Source: JAAXHB01 sp965214945 (GTDB lineage Bacteria; Actinomycetota; Acidimicrobiia; Acidimicrobiales; Aldehydirespiratoraceae). Taken from it: 64,000 nt of DNA. The translations under genes were made by a program, and so were the position numbers. A model generated the notes under the pieces. That model was not told where the DNA came from. It did no database searches and saw only the letters and a program-made list of their open reading frames with translations. The stretch spans positions 2,232,001 through 2,296,000 of the forward strand of contig OZ244029.1 in assembly GCA_965214945.1 (NCBI GenBank), read 5' to 3'. Shown here in pieces: positions 42,144 through 49,956 of the stretch (position 1 is its first letter; every line of letters begins with the position of its first letter).

Positions 42144-42962
42144 TCAGCTGGTCGCGTCCCACCAAATGGTGACGCGCTCTCTGGGAAAGGGGACATCCGC
42201 GATCAGCGCTTCACACTCGGGCTCGCGCTCGGGCTCCAGGCACAGCTGGCGGCACCAGTAGGCGGCCTCCAGATGCCTCGGCCGGTCCGCGAACCGTTCG
42301 GCGGGGAAGGTCCACTCTTGGACTCGCGCGTCGATGCCGGCTTCGCGTATCGCCTTCACCGCCACCGCTGACGTGGGCTCGCGGGGCCGCTCGAGATTCC
42401 AGAAGTGACGCCACAGCACGCGGCGGCGATCCTGAGGGTGCTTCGGCGTCATCTCGATCACGACCCGGCGCCGGGCGTGGGCGGCCAGGGCAGCGACGAA
42501 CTCGGCGATCCCGATCACGTTGTACATCACGTTGTGGCACACCACCACGTCGGCGGCCGGCACATCGTCGGCGATGTCGGGCCACGATCCGGCGTACACC
42601 GATGCGCTGATCCCCCGCTCTTGGGCGGTGGCCGAGAGCAGATCCAACATGTCGGATTGGCGGTCGACACCGATCACTTCTGTCGCCGGCGGCACCAGCG
42701 CGAAAGCTGCGGCACCGCCGCCGCAACCCACGTCGAGAACGGACCCGCGGGGTTCGAGGGCCTTGGCGGCCAGTCGGTTGGACGGCGTCAGCTCGAAGGC
42801 GCCGGGATCGGGCGCGGCGAACATCTGCGGAATGAAAACAAAAGGCCGACGCGGCGCCGACTCGAGAATCTCGGGGGGTATGGCCCATGCGGCCATGGAC
42901 CGATCCCAGCGGCCCGCCGCGGTACCGCGGGCATCCATCAGGCGAGAGTCATCCGCTTCCAA
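42144..42962 (-). CDS. SAM-dependent methyltransferase
   Basis: 272 residues. The SAM-binding motif I GSVLDVGCGGGAAAFAL is near residue 75, with acidic EVIGVDRQSDMLDLL after it and the motif DVVVCHNVMYNVIGI. A class I Rossmann methyltransferase fold. The C-terminal part is rich in Trp/Arg (VLWRHFWNLERP, ITIWWDATS-like end) and may bind the substrate. It is the last gene of the minus-strand group that contains the membrane proteins and CooC-like ATPases, separated by 122 bases. Whether it belongs to hydrogenase biogenesis is unclear. Confidence 0.78.
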   Translation of the reverse strand: MEADDSRLMDARGTAAGRWDRSMAAWAIPPEILESAPRRPFVFIPQMFAAPDPGAFELTPSNRLAAKALEPRGSVLDVGCGGGAAAFALVPPATEVIGVDRQSDMLDLLSATAQERGISASVYAGSWPDIADDVPAADVVVCHNVMYNVIGIAEFVAALAAHARRRVVIEMTPKHPQDRRRVLWRHFWNLERPREPTSAVAVKAIREAGIDARVQEWTFPAERFADRPRHLEAAYWCRQLCLEPEREPECEALIADVPFPRERVTIWWDATS

Positions 42963-43084
42963 AGTGCCGCATCGCCGCGGTCAATGTCCACCGTGGCACC
43001 GCGGGGATCGATCAGGCGAGAAGGCACGTGCCGGCAGTTCCGCCGACGGCCATTGGGGAGGCCGACACGATCGCCCGATAGCCG

Positions 43085-43315
43085 TTAGGCCACTCCGTCG
43101 AGGGCATCGGCGACGGCTTCCAAGTCGCCTTTGATAGGCGTGAGCAGCTCTCCCAGCGGAGCTGTGCGGTCCGCGATGACCTGCACGCCCGCGGAGATTT
43201 CGCTCAGGGAGCGGTTGACGGCCGCCAGAACCACAACGACTCGGATCAGGTAGAAGGCGAGAGCCGCCGCGATCACCAACGCGATCACGACGGTGACAAT
43301 TCCGGCTGCTGGCAC
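43085..43315 (-). CDS. Small single-helix membrane protein A
   Basis: 76 residues: a short outside or free N-terminus, one long hydrophobic helix (GIVTVVIALVIAAALAFYLI, extended by RVVVVLAAV), then a soluble amphipathic tail (NRSLSEISAGVQVIADRTAP) likely to form a coiled coil. Its layout and the R-L-N-R/I-S pattern after the helix resemble the 87-residue protein at 54254-54517, suggesting paralogues flanking the hydrogenase locus. Possible membrane anchor or quinone-side scaffold for the soluble hydrogenase; inference only. Confidence 0.65.
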   Translation of the reverse strand: MPAAGIVTVVIALVIAAALAFYLIRVVVVLAAVNRSLSEISAGVQVIADRTAPLGELLTPIKGDLEAVADALDGVA

Positions 43316-43362
43316 GACTTCGCTCTCTCTCGTGGGTTCGCCGAGTAGGTTCGCCGACCCGA

Positions 43363-43611
43363 CTACAGGAGCGGCCGGGCTGCGCTGAGATACCGCACTG
43401 CCAGGCCCTTGGCAGCCGACACCAGATCGCGGGTGTCGGCAACGGCGGGCACCGGCTCGAGATTGCGGGCCAAGGCTGCGCCGTGATCACTGATGTCGGC
43501 GGCGTAACGGCGGATCTCGATAGCGGGCCGGAGCACTCTGTTGGCGAGCAGCAGCACGATAGGTACGACCACTACCAAAAGCACGGCGTTTCCCACCCAC
43601 CAAAGCCACAT
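43363..43611 (-). CDS. Small single-helix membrane protein B
   Basis: 82 residues starting MWLWWVGNAVLLVVVVPIVL, a single membrane helix at the extreme N-terminus, followed by a polar helical tail (LRPAIEIRRYAADISDHGAA and on). No cysteine. It lies between the Sec-candidate ATPase gene (145 bases upstream) and membrane protein A, all on the minus strand. The order helix-then-coiled-tail is shared with four other small proteins of this locus. Confidence 0.65.
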   Translation of the reverse strand: MWLWWVGNAVLLVVVVPIVLLLANRVLRPAIEIRRYAADISDHGAALARNLEPVPAVADTRDLVSAAKGLAVRYLSAARPLL

Positions 43612-43755
43612 GGCCTTACGTTCCTCTCGTCTCGAAGCTGTTAGCGATTTGACTGCCCGACGCTGGCGCTCAGGTCAAACCCTAGCCTCGGTGCCCCCGT
43701 CTAACGCATCCCAAGAAAGCCCTGAGCAAGCACAACCGGCGCAAACGGTTCAGTG

Positions 43756-44505
43756 CTATGCCGCCTCGGGCGGGATCACCAGGTCGGCCAGCTCACCCAG
43801 AGCCAAGACGGCGGGAGCGCCGGGTGACTCATCAAGAGGAGAGACGCCCTCGCGGTCGGCGGCCTCAATAGACGCGTCCAGCGGCACGGCCAGCATGTCG
43901 GCTATGTCGCAACCGGAAAGGGCGGCGGCGATCCGCCGGCTGTCCTCTTCTTCGACGGTCTTGTTCGCCAACACGATGATCCGGCCTTGGCTCTGATCAG
44001 CGGCGCTGCGCACCGCTCGGGCGGCCACGTCAATAGACCGTGGGGTGGGCTCGACCACTACCACCGTGACGTCCACAGCCGACGGCGCCAGACGGGTGAG
44101 AGTCCCGATTCCGGCCTCGAGATCAGCCACGACGATGACGTCGCGGGCGGGGACTGAGCCGAGCAACTGCTCGGCGGACAACCCGCATCAAGGTCAACCC
44201 GGCTCGGGGTTCTCGATGCGGGTGATCACCGACAGCCGGACGCCGTCGGGGCCATCGACACCGTACCGGTTGAGGATGTCCTCAAAGCTCGGGGCGTGCT
44301 CGCCGACGCCGTCGGAGAGCTGATCTCTCAAGGTGAGCAGACGTTCGGTCTCAGTGTCACCCAATCCCAGGGAGAGCCCGAGATTGGGATTGGTGTCGCA
44401 GTCCATAGCCACGACGTCGAGCCCTCTGCGAGCCAGGGTGCGGGCCAGAACGGCGCTGGCGGTCGTCTTGCCGGAACCCCCTTTGCCGACCACTGCGATC
44501 TTCAT
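43756..44505 (-). CDS. CooC-like nickel-insertase ATPase with two in-frame UGA (candidate Sec-x-Sec selenoprotein)
   Basis: If the two TGA codons at 44196-44194 and 44190-44188 are read as selenocysteine, one 249-residue CooC/MinD-type ATPase results. Residues 1-103 have the deviant Walker A VVGKGGSGKTTAS and MDCDTNPNLGLSLGLGD. Residues 109-249 have the switch region VVADLEAGIGTLTR and the VVVEPTPRSI strand. The junction reads G-U104-P-U106-C-G, aligned with GCTCGGH in the 48000 paralogue and GCLCAAH in the 52570 paralogue. That CxC is the dimer-interface metal site of CooC. Codon bias and homology continue on both sides, and no other frame disruption is seen. Otherwise it would be two gene pieces or a pseudogene. 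Confidence 0.8.
44147..44190 (-). promoter_or_regulatory. Candidate bacterial SECIS hairpin after the second UGA
   Basis: Twelve bases after the second TGA the mRNA contains GCCGAGCAGTTGCTCGGC (44175-44158), a perfect 7-base-pair stem with loop AGUU (or 8 pairs with loop GU). A lower stem GCGGG (44186-44182)/CCCGC (44151-44147) can close the structure directly behind the UGA. The apical loop starts 20 bases after the second and 26 after the first UGA and has G in its second position, matching the published bacterial SECIS pattern (short apical loop 16-37 nt downstream, G in the first two loop bases). Confidence 0.7.
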
Positions 44506-44600
44506 TCCGTCACCCCACGGCCTCGGTTCCAGCGACTGCGGTCTTCATGCGCCCTACCGATGTGGGATCAGGGTACAGACCGACCCACGGTCGACCAGCC

Positions 44601-44692
44601 TGTTCATCCCGTCGACAAAACTGCTTCGCATGCCGACCCAACCGTCATCGCCCGACAGCGCGACACCAGTTTGTTCATCCCATCGACAAAAC
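44601..44692. repeat. 21-base direct repeat at the end of an ATPase gene
   Basis: TGTTCATCCCGTCGACAAAA (+C) at 44601 recurs at 44672 with one change, spacing 71. The first copy contains the stop codon of the ATPase gene 44604-45407, so its C-terminal segment FVDGMNKLVSR was probably duplicated into another frame downstream. Confidence 0.85.
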
Positions 44693-45407
44693 CGCTCCGA
44701 GGATCGGAGTCGAGCGCGGCCCGGCCTCTGCGGTCTGCTGCTGCCACCCCCGTCGAATACGGCAGCACGGCGATTGCCGGCACGCCTAGGCGCCGTTCGA
44801 CGAGGCGAGCGTCGCGGGTGTTGCGGGCCTTGTTCACCACAACCGCAAGGTTGCGCGGCGCCCACCTGGCTTTGGACAGGTTCAGCAGCCGCCGAGCCGA
44901 ATGCAGCGACTTGACCGTCGGCTCCACCACGACCAGCACGCTGTCGGCGTAGCGGCACCACCCGAACATGGGCTGGCGGGTTCCGCCCGGAAGATCCCCG
45001 ACGAGGTTCCAGCGGTCGCGGTCGAGTTCGGCCACAACTTGGCTCCATGCGTGTTGCGCGCGCTGAATGGCCGATACATGGCCCCACAGGTTCCCGAATT
45101 GCAGGTAGCGGACCCCGTCGGGGCAGACGCTCGCGTGTCGCTCGATCATCTTCTCTGCGTCCAGGCCCGGTGCCAGCACCCACCGCGGCCCGCCCTGGGG
45201 GCCTTCAACCACCGCTTCGTCGGGTATGGGCCGGTCTTCGACGGGCACGCCCAGCGAGTAGGGCAGGCCAGGCATGGGATCGGAGTCGAGAGCCAGCACA
45301 GGCCGCCCGGAGCGCCCCAGGATGCGGGCGAAAGTCCCGGCGATGGTCGACTTGCCCGAGCCGCCCTTGCCGACGAAGGCGACACGTGTGGTGCGTTCCG
45401 TGCTCAT
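44604..45407 (-). CDS. CooC/MinD-like ATPase without CxC motif
   Basis: 267 residues from ATG 45407. Walker A is FVGKGGSGKSTIAGTFARIL, then ALDSDPMPGLPYSLGV, switch II VGDLPGGTRQPMFGW and VVVEPTVKSLHSARRLLNLSK; a KxR N-lobe motif VVVNKARNT follows. The CxC metal site of CooC is absent: the corresponding stretch is YLQFGNLWGHVSA. Switch II has DLPGG rather than DMEAG, so this is a more distant paralogue. It starts the minus-strand operon and diverges from hypF across 196 bases. It may act with the Sec-candidate ATPase just downstream (98 bases). Confidence 0.82.
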   Translation of the reverse strand: MSTERTTRVAFVGKGGSGKSTIAGTFARILGRSGRPVLALDSDPMPGLPYSLGVPVEDRPIPDEAVVEGPQGGPRWVLAPGLDAEKMIERHASVCPDGVRYLQFGNLWGHVSAIQRAQHAWSQVVAELDRDRWNLVGDLPGGTRQPMFGWCRYADSVLVVVEPTVKSLHSARRLLNLSKARWAPRNLAVVVNKARNTRDARLVERRLGVPAIAVLPYSTGVAAADRRGRAALDSDPRSGFVDGMNKLVSRCRAMTVGSACEAVLSTG

Positions 45408-45603
45408 GCGGCTGCCGACATCAGCTCGTGACGCTTGCTCAGATCGATGCTCCTTCCAGCGAGACTCGACACTTCTCAGCGCCTGCGCCTTCAGCGTCCA
45501 CCACCGCGATGGTACGCTTCACGGTTGGCAACCCACCGGAGATCGTCTGAGATGTCCGCCGCGGCTTTCACAGTCGAACGCTCCTAAAGGCGATCCGGCC
45601 GGC

Positions 45604-48003
45604 ATGGTGCAGCGCCGTCGTATCCGGGTTCACGGGACGGTTCAGGGAGTCGGCTTCAGGCCTTTCGTCCACGGCCTGGCCCTCAGGTCGGGCCTGACCG
45701 GGTCGATCGGCAACGACGCCTCAGGCGTCTGGTGCGAAGTGCAGGGCCCGGTCGAGGCGCTTGACTCATTCGTTGCCGCGCTGCAGGTTGAGGCGCCGCC
45801 GCTAGCCCGCGTCAGGGACGTCGAGGCCCGGGTGACGGCGGCCGTTACGAGCGAAGCTCAATTTGCCATCGTCGCCAGCGATGCGGTCGGCGGAGGCGGG
45901 CCCCCGTCCGCAAAGACCCCGGCGTCGGTCCCGCCCGACGTCGCCATGTGCCTCGCGTGCGCCTCGGAGGTCGCCGACCCGGACGACAGGCGATTCGGCT
46001 ATCCCTTCACCTGCTGCACCGACTGCGGGCCCCGCTATACAGTGCTGCGCTCGCTGCCCTATGACCGCCATCACACGTCGATGGCGGATTTCCCGCTTTG
46101 CGAAAGCTGCCGGGCCGAGTATTCCCGACCCGGCGACCGGCGCCACCACGCCCAGGCCATCTGCTGTCACGTCTGCGGCCCCCGCCTCAAGATGGCTCTG
46201 GCTCGCCGAGATCGTCCCCGCGGTGCCTGCGTCGATGCCGGCGCACTCAGCGGTGACCCACTCGATGACGCTTTGACGCTCATCGCATCCGGCGGGATCG
46301 TCGCGGTCAAGGGCATGGGCGGCTACCAGCTGGTGTGCCGAGCAGACGACGACCGCGTCGTCAACCGGCTCCGGGAGCACAAGCACCGCTACCACAAGCC
46401 CTTCGCTCTGCTGGTGGCCACGCTGGCGCAGGCCGAGGCGATCATCGATCTGGACGACACCTCCCGACACGCGCTGACCGGACCCGAAGCCCCGATCGTG
46501 CTCGGGATGCGGCACCCCGGCGCCCGAGTCAGCCCCGCCGTCGCCCCCGGTCTGCGTCTGCTGGGCGTGATGCTCCCCGCCACGCCGCTGCACCAGCTGC
46601 TGGCCGTCGGCGCAGAGACGCCCCTTGTCTGCACCAGCGGCAATCTGTCCGACGAGCCCATCGCCATCGATGACGCCGACGCCGACAACCGCCTCGGTGT
46701 AATCGCCTCGGCAGTCTTGGCCCACAACAGGCGCATCGAGCGCCGCGCTGACGACTCGGTCGGCCAGGCCGCACACGGACAGTTCCGAGTGTTGCGCCGG
46801 GCTCGGGGGTTCGTCCCCCGGCCGGTTCGCCTTGCCCGGCCGGGGCCTGCCGTGCTGGGGGTCGGGGCCGAACTCAAGAACACCGTGTGCCTCGCCCTAG
46901 GTGACGAAGCCCATATCTCGGCCCACCTCGGCGACCTGGACCACCCCCTGACGCTGCGAGTGTTCGAGGAGGCCGTCGCCGACCTGCTGTCGCTCACCGG
47001 TGCAGAGCCGGAGCTGGTGGTGCACGATCTTCACCCCGAGTACTTGTCTGCCAAGTTCGCCGGCTCCCAGACGCTGGCACCCGCTGTGGGAGTCCAGCAT
47101 CATCATGCCCATCTCGCCTCCTGCCTTGCCGATAACGGCCACGGCGGCCCGGCGATCGGGGTCATCTTCGACGGGCTGGGCTGGGGAACCGACGGCACCC
47201 TGTGGGGAGGGGAGTTCCTGACAGGAGACGCCTGCGGCGTGAGGCGGGCCGCCCACCTCGCACCGGTGCCCTTGCCTGGGGGCGCCGCCGCGATACGCGA
47301 GCCTTGGCGCATGGCCGTCGCCCATCTCGTGCACGCAGTCGGTGTCGACCTTGAGGAAGTCGAATTGATCAGGCGCCATCGCGGCCGTGCCGGCGCTGTT
47401 GTGGAGCTGTGCTCCAGCGCTGTACCGCTGCGCACCTCGGCGATGGGGCGGCTGTTTGACGCCGTAGCGGCGCTGTGCGGCTTAGCCGACGAGGTGTCCT
47501 ACGACGGTCAGGCCGCCAGCCTTCTGGAACAGGCCGCTGAGACCACTTCGAGGTGGTACCGGTGGGAGGCCTCCGCCGGGCCGACGCTGGTGATCGATCC
47601 CGCCCCGACGGTTCGAGCTGTCGTGGACGACCTGGCCAAAGGCGTCGACGTCGGCGTGATCGCCGGAGCGTTCCACGCCGGTCTGGCCAGGATGGTGGTC
47701 GACGTGTGCCGGCGGCTGCGAGACGAAACGGGCATCGCGACCGCGGCCATGAGCGGGGGCGTGTTCCAGAACCGCCTGCTGGTCGAGCTGGCGGCTCCCG
47801 CCCTCGAAGCGGCCGGGTTCGCGGTGCTGCTCCACTCCCAGGTCCCCACCAACGACGGCGGTATCTCCCTGGGGCAGGTCGCTGTGGGACGGGCCCGCCT
47901 GGAGGCATCGGGTACGATTCCGAGCGGCCGGCGGGGAAGCCCGAACGGCCAACAGAGAAGCCCGACACGGCTGAAGTCCTCTACCAGATCGGAGGAAGCG
48001 TGA
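45604..48003 (+). CDS. hypF: HypF carbamoyltransferase
   Basis: 799 residues from ATG 45604. The acylphosphatase domain has VHGTVQGVGFRPFVHGLA. Two zinc fingers follow (CLACASEV...CCTDCG and CESCRAEY...CCHVCG), then the YrdC/Sua5-like domain (VKGMGGYQLVCRADD, CTSGNLSDEPI) and the Kae1-like carbamoyltransferase domain with VQHHHAHLASC and AMSGGVFQN. HypF converts carbamoyl phosphate and ATP into carbamoyl-adenylate and passes the group to HypE, making the CN ligands of the NiFe active site. It is slightly longer than usual because of a basic 25-residue tail. Its stop overlaps the next start (GTGA). Confidence 0.95.
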   Translation: MVQRRRIRVHGTVQGVGFRPFVHGLALRSGLTGSIGNDASGVWCEVQGPVEALDSFVAALQVEAPPLARVRDVEARVTAAVTSEAQFAIVASDAVGGGGPPSAKTPASVPPDVAMCLACASEVADPDDRRFGYPFTCCTDCGPRYTVLRSLPYDRHHTSMADFPLCESCRAEYSRPGDRRHHAQAICCHVCGPRLKMALARRDRPRGACVDAGALSGDPLDDALTLIASGGIVAVKGMGGYQLVCRADDDRVVNRLREHKHRYHKPFALLVATLAQAEAIIDLDDTSRHALTGPEAPIVLGMRHPGARVSPAVAPGLRLLGVMLPATPLHQLLAVGAETPLVCTSGNLSDEPIAIDDADADNRLGVIASAVLAHNRRIERRADDSVGQAAHGQFRVLRRARGFVPRPVRLARPGPAVLGVGAELKNTVCLALGDEAHISAHLGDLDHPLTLRVFEEAVADLLSLTGAEPELVVHDLHPEYLSAKFAGSQTLAPAVGVQHHHAHLASCLADNGHGGPAIGVIFDGLGWGTDGTLWGGEFLTGDACGVRRAAHLAPVPLPGGAAAIREPWRMAVAHLVHAVGVDLEEVELIRRHRGRAGAVVELCSSAVPLRTSAMGRLFDAVAALCGLADEVSYDGQAASLLEQAAETTSRWYRWEASAGPTLVIDPAPTVRAVVDDLAKGVDVGVIAGAFHAGLARMVVDVCRRLRDETGIATAAMSGGVFQNRLLVELAAPALEAAGFAVLLHSQVPTNDGGISLGQVAVGRARLEASGTIPSGRRGSPNGQQRSPTRLKSSTRSEEA

Positions 48004-48758
48004 AGATCGGCGTGGTGGGCAAGGGGGGAGCCGGCAAGACCACTGTGAGCGCGATGTTGTCGCGCACCCTCAGCGAGCGGGGCCGTCGGGTTCTGGCCGT
48101 GGACACCGACTCCAACCCGAACCTCGGAATCTCGCTGGGGCTGGATCCGGTTCAGACCGAAGCCGTCCCGGCGATTCCGCGCTCGGTCGTCGTCGGCGCC
48201 CGCGGCGACCTGACCGTCTCGGAGATCATGAACGACTACGCCGTGGCGACCCCCGGCGGTGTCGCGCTGATGTCGGCTCTGCGGATCACCCGTGCCGGGG
48301 CAGGATGCACTTGCGGCGGCCATGCCACAGTGCGAAGCCTGCTCGGTCAGGCCCTCGAGAGCGAGGTCACCGACACCGTCATCGACATGGAGGCCGGCAT
48401 CGAACATCTCAGCCGCTCGGGCGGAACGCTGGCCCACGCCGATGTCTTGGTTCTGGTGATGGAGCCGAGCTACAAGGCGGTGATAACGGCCCGGCGGACT
48501 ATCGCTCTGGCAGCCGATCTGGGGATCGGGGCCTGGATCGGCCTGGGGAACAAAGCCGCCGGCGCCAGCCAGCGCGACGCGCTGGAGCGGCTGTGCCGAC
48601 GCCTGGACGTGCCCTTAGACGTTGTGCTGCCAGCCAGCGCCGACCTGGTGAAGGCCGACCGGCTGGGCCGCATGCTCAAGCGCGTCGCGGCGACCGACGT
48701 CTGGAAAGGGGTCGAAGAGCTGGCCGACCTGCTTCTTCAAAGAACGCGGAAGACTTAG
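48000..48758 (+). CDS. CooC-like nickel-insertase ATPase with CxC motif
   Basis: 252 residues from GTG 48000, overlapping the hypF stop and preceded by GGAGG. Walker A is VVGKGGAGKTTVSAML, then VDTDSNPNLGISLGL, the CxC site in AGAGCTCGGHATVRSLL, the switch DMEAGIEHLSR and VMEPSYKAVITARRTI. These are the features of CooC, the ATP-driven nickel-insertase of CO dehydrogenase. No CO dehydrogenase is encoded in the window. Coupled translation with hypF therefore points to a role in hydrogenase maturation, plausibly nickel delivery in place of HypAB (inference). Closest in-window relative of the Sec-candidate ATPase. Confidence 0.87.
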   Translation: MKIGVVGKGGAGKTTVSAMLSRTLSERGRRVLAVDTDSNPNLGISLGLDPVQTEAVPAIPRSVVVGARGDLTVSEIMNDYAVATPGGVALMSALRITRAGAGCTCGGHATVRSLLGQALESEVTDTVIDMEAGIEHLSRSGGTLAHADVLVLVMEPSYKAVITARRTIALAADLGIGAWIGLGNKAAGASQRDALERLCRRLDVPLDVVLPASADLVKADRLGRMLKRVAATDVWKGVEELADLLLQRTRKT

Positions 48759-48782
48759 ATGAACGGCTCCTGAAGTGTCGGG

Positions 48783-49871
48783 TCAGCAGATCCGGGGCAG
48801 CGGATCGCCCACCAGCATGTCCACGATGCGGGTGCCGCCGAAGCTCGTCTGCATCACGACAAGTCCGGGATGCTCTGCGGTGACCTCCCCGATAACACGG
48901 GCTTCGGCGCCGACAGCGACGGATCGCATCGCCTCCACCGCGTCGCTCGCACGTTCGCCGGGAACCACCGCCAGGAGCCGGCCCTCATTCGCGATGTAGA
49001 GCGGATCTAGCCCCAGCAGCTCACAGGCCGCCGCCACAGCGGGACGGACCGGCAGACAGCGCTCAAAGAGGCGTAAACCTACGCCCGCTGCGGCCAGTTC
49101 GTTGCATGTAGAAGCCACGCCGCCACGGGTCGGGTCTCTCATCCAGCGGACATCGGGAACGGCGGCTAGCAGAACGGCGACGAGCCCTGAAAGCGGGGCG
49201 GTGTCGGACTCCACGTCGGACGTCAAGGCCAAATCGCCGCGAGCGACCATGACGGCGATGCCGTGGTCTCCGATCATGCCCGAGACGACCACAGCGTCGC
49301 CGGGCCGCACCTGCTGAGACCCCAGTGCCGAGCCGGGCCTGAGAAAGCCGATCCCTGTGGTGGTCAGGTAGCACCCGTCGGCGGCCCCTCTCTCCACCAC
49401 CTTGGTGTCGCCAGTGACGACGTCCACTCCGGCCCTGTCCGCCGCCGCTGCCGCGTCGGCCACGATGGCGCGTAGCTCTTGAAGGTCGAGGCCTTCCTCC
49501 AGCACGAAGGAAACGGCCAGGGCCTGCGGCTCGGCACCCATGACGGCGAGATCGTTCACTGTGCCGTTGACGGCGAGGTCGCCGATGGAACCCCCAGGGA
49601 ACCGGCGGGGGGTGACCACAAACGAGTCGGTGGTAACCACCAGCGAGCGGCCAGGAGGCGGTTCCAGAACCGCTCCGTCGTCGAGGCGGTCCAAGATCGG
49701 GTTGGAGAAGGCGGGTCGCATGACCGCCTCCAACAGGGCCCGGCCGGCCTTGCCGCCGGCGCCGTGGGCCATCGTCACGACGTCGTCGGTCAGCCGAGGG
49801 GCGCGCCTGCGCCACGACTCGACCCGGGCCAGCACCGCTTCTCGGTGTGCCCGGTCTGCGTCGGAGGTCAT
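48783..49871 (-). CDS. hypE: HypE, thiocarboxamide dehydratase
   Basis: 362 residues. AHGAGGKAGRALLEAV opens the AIRS-like fold; DDGAVLEPP, TTDSFVVTPRRFPGGSIGDLAVNGTVNDLAVMGA and MRDPTRGGVASTCNELA are ATP-binding motifs of the PurM/HypE family. The C-terminal PRIC ends in the reactive cysteine that is carbamoylated by HypF and dehydrated to thiocyanate. It then donates CN to iron on HypC-HypD. Last gene of the minus-strand maturation operon; it converges on the CooC-like gene with 24 bases between the stops. Confidence 0.95.
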   Translation of the reverse strand: MTSDADRAHREAVLARVESWRRRAPRLTDDVVTMAHGAGGKAGRALLEAVMRPAFSNPILDRLDDGAVLEPPPGRSLVVTTDSFVVTPRRFPGGSIGDLAVNGTVNDLAVMGAEPQALAVSFVLEEGLDLQELRAIVADAAAAADRAGVDVVTGDTKVVERGAADGCYLTTTGIGFLRPGSALGSQQVRPGDAVVVSGMIGDHGIAVMVARGDLALTSDVESDTAPLSGLVAVLLAAVPDVRWMRDPTRGGVASTCNELAAAGVGLRLFERCLPVRPAVAAACELLGLDPLYIANEGRLLAVVPGERASDAVEAMRSVAVGAEARVIGEVTAEHPGLVVMQTSFGGTRIVDMLVGDPLPRIC

Positions 49872-49956
49872 CAGCCGAGTGCTGTCGCCCCGGCCCGAGC
49901 CTTTGCGCAGGCGTCGCCCGACCCCTGGGTGCCCGCCGGCGGGCGTGCTCGTCCTG

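Noticed and set aside
43756..44505. TGA read as tryptophan (alternative genetic code)
   Set aside because: TGA is the normal stop for many intact genes here, including numerous ATGA/GTGA overlaps, so a general reassignment is excluded.
43756..44505. Simple pseudogene or sequencing error in the CooC-like gene
   Set aside because: Both TGAs replace exactly the two motif cysteines and frame, codon use and motifs are intact on both sides; kept only as the main alternative to be tested.
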